Origin: Lachnospiraceae bacterium
GTDB lineage: Bacteria > Bacillota > Clostridia > Lachnospirales > Lachnospiraceae
DNA length: 7,509 nt
Assembly: GCA_024699395.1 (NCBI GenBank)
Contig: JAILPU010000131.1
Coordinates: forward strand, 1-7,509
Direction: 5' to 3'
The position numbers were made by a program, and so were the translations under genes. This document shows positions 7,030 to 7,509 of the stretch, one piece after another (the first letter of the stretch is position 1; every line of letters begins with the position of its first letter). The notes beneath the pieces are model-generated. The model was not told where the DNA came from, made no database searches, and was given only the letters and a program-made list of their open reading frames with translations.

Positions 7030-7035
7030 CTCCTT
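7030..7035 (-). promoter_or_regulatory. Ribosome binding site that sets the cobS start
   Basis: AAGGAG on the minus strand lies 6 bases before GTG at 7023-7021. This near-ideal site argues for 7023 rather than the upstream GTG at 7089. Confidence 0.8.
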
Positions 7036-7064
7036 TTCATACAATGTTAATCTATTTTTCCAAT

Positions 7065-7078
7065 GCCGGATTCCCGGC
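7065..7078 (-). other. Small GC-rich hairpin in the cobS leader
   Basis: GCCGG (7065-7069) and CCGGC (7074-7078) form a perfect 5-bp stem with a 4-base loop, about 40 bases upstream of the cobS start. No T run follows on the minus strand, so it is not a classical terminator. It would lie in the 5' leader if the promoter proposed at 7097-7125 is used. Confidence 0.35.
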
Positions 7079-7096
7079 GACCTTAACACCGTCTTT

Positions 7097-7125
7097 TATA
7101 TACTAATCAAATCCATAATGTGCAA
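7097..7125 (-). promoter_or_regulatory. Possible sigma-70-type promoter for the cobS-cbiG operon
   Basis: On the minus strand TTGCAC (7125-7120) is followed after exactly 17 bases by TATATA (7102-7097), with a TATAAA alternative two bases on. The -35 match is weak (3 of 6), while spacing and the A+T-rich -10 are good. It would start transcription near 7090 and give a leader of about 65-70 bases, too short for a cobalamin riboswitch. The operon could instead be transcribed from further upstream. Confidence 0.35.
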
Positions 7126-7199
7126 TTCTTTACACGTAAATACAATGTATCTTATAATCCTTTCACATCGCGCAATTACCGATTGCTTTTGAAGAATCG

Positions 7200-7368
7200 T
7201 TGCATCACATTTACATATCGGTTTTGACGAATCATGCATCACATTTACATTCGGTTTTGACGAATCATGTATCACATTTACATATCGGTTTTGACGAATC
7301 ATGTATCACATTTACATATCGGTTTTGACGAATCATGCATCACATTTACAGACTAACCGTGATGAATC
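7200..7368. repeat. 34-bp tandem direct repeat array, five units
   Basis: Units lie at 7200-7233, 7234-7266 (33 bp, one base deleted), 7267-7300, 7301-7334 and 7335-7368. On the plus strand the unit reads ATGYATCACATTTACA followed by TATCGGTTTTGACGAATC. The two central units are identical. The rightmost is diverged in its second half (GACTAACCGTGATGAATC) and is part of the 3' end of the minus-strand gene at the right edge. A further degraded copy can be traced at about 7166-7198. There are no unique spacers, so this is not a CRISPR array. Apart from this array, the candidate promoter and the leader hairpin, the 309 bases from 7024 to 7332 hold nothing I can support as a gene. Confidence 0.92.
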
Positions 7369-7509
7369 ACTTTGATTATTAATATCAATTACTTCATCCG
7401 CGAACAATTTGATTTCCTCATTAACACTATGAATAAGTTCAATATAAAGCTTGGTCATCTCGTCAAAAGAAGGATCTGCATCATACTCATTTGTAACAAC
7501 ATAAAGATT
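7333..7509 (-). CDS. C-terminal end of an unrecognised protein, 5' part beyond window
   Basis: The minus strand is open from the right edge for 58 codons to TGA at 7335-7333, while the other two minus frames close within about 20 codons. The peptide is hydrophilic and acidic, with DPSFDEMTKLYIELIHSVNE (13-32) and EEIKLFADEVIDIN likely forming helices, and it ends SDSSRLVCKCDA. I do not recognise a family. The last 11 codons coincide with the outermost, most diverged 34-bp repeat unit. An in-frame reading of the innermost unit gives DSSKPICKCDA, close to this tail. The gene runs in the same direction as the B12 operon and no terminator-like hairpin with a T run separates them. Coding is likely but unproven from this fragment. 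Confidence 0.55.
   Translation of the reverse strand, partial: NLYVVTNEYDADPSFDEMTKLYIELIHSVNEEIKLFADEVIDINNQSDSSRLVCKCDA

Noticed and set aside
7096..7302. 68-codon minus-strand reading frame across the 34-bp repeats
   Set aside because: Half of it is repeat-encoded and it lacks a ribosome site. The proposed operon promoter lies within it. It is better explained as the former or potential tail of the upstream gene.
7166..7368. Possible CRISPR array
   Set aside because: The 34-bp units abut directly with no unique spacers, and no cas gene is nearby. It is a simple tandem repeat.

Overview
The window looks like part of the chromosome of an anaerobic, low-to-moderate GC Gram-positive bacterium (Clostridia-like, possibly Lachnospiraceae). 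The reasons are clear Shine-Dalgarno sites of the AGGAG/AAGGAG type, GTG and TTG starts, A+T-rich intergenic DNA, and the early-cobalt (anaerobic) route to vitamin B12. The species cannot be fixed from the sequence alone.

Almost everything lies on the minus strand and reads right to left as one cobalamin operon. In transcription order it is cobS, a CobC-type histidine phosphatase, cbiB, cobD, cbiC, cbiD, cbiF and cbiG; cbiG runs off the left edge. No plus-strand frame looks like a real gene. Three junctions are tightly coupled: ATGA overlaps at cobS/cobC and cbiC/cbiD, and a 2-base gap at cbiF/cbiG. cobC/cbiB overlap by 65 bases and cobD/cbiC by 11. The breaks are about 120 bases between cbiB and cobD and 292 bases between cbiD and cbiF.

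The first four genes belong to the late pathway. CobD makes aminopropanol phosphate, CbiB attaches it to the corrinoid, CobS joins alpha-ribazole to adenosylcobinamide-GDP, and CobC removes the phosphate from the lower-ligand precursor or final product. The last four build the corrin ring. CbiF methylates C11, CbiG opens the delta-lactone and releases the two-carbon unit, CbiD methylates C1, and CbiC moves the C11 methyl to C12. CbiE, CbiT, CbiL, CbiH, CbiJ, CbiA, CbiP, CobU and CobT are not in the window.

Right of cobS (about 7024-7332) there is no convincing gene. This stretch holds a possible promoter, a small leader hairpin and five tandem copies of a 34-bp repeat, the last overlapping the 3' end of an unrecognised minus-strand gene cut by the right edge. 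No cobalamin riboswitch B12 box is visible there. A second tandem repeat (65 near-identical bases, period 71-73) fills much of the cbiD-cbiF gap and shares sequence with the last codons of cbiD. The B12 genes are ordinary members of their families. The two stop-codon-anchored tandem arrays are the most unusual features; I see no clear new system.
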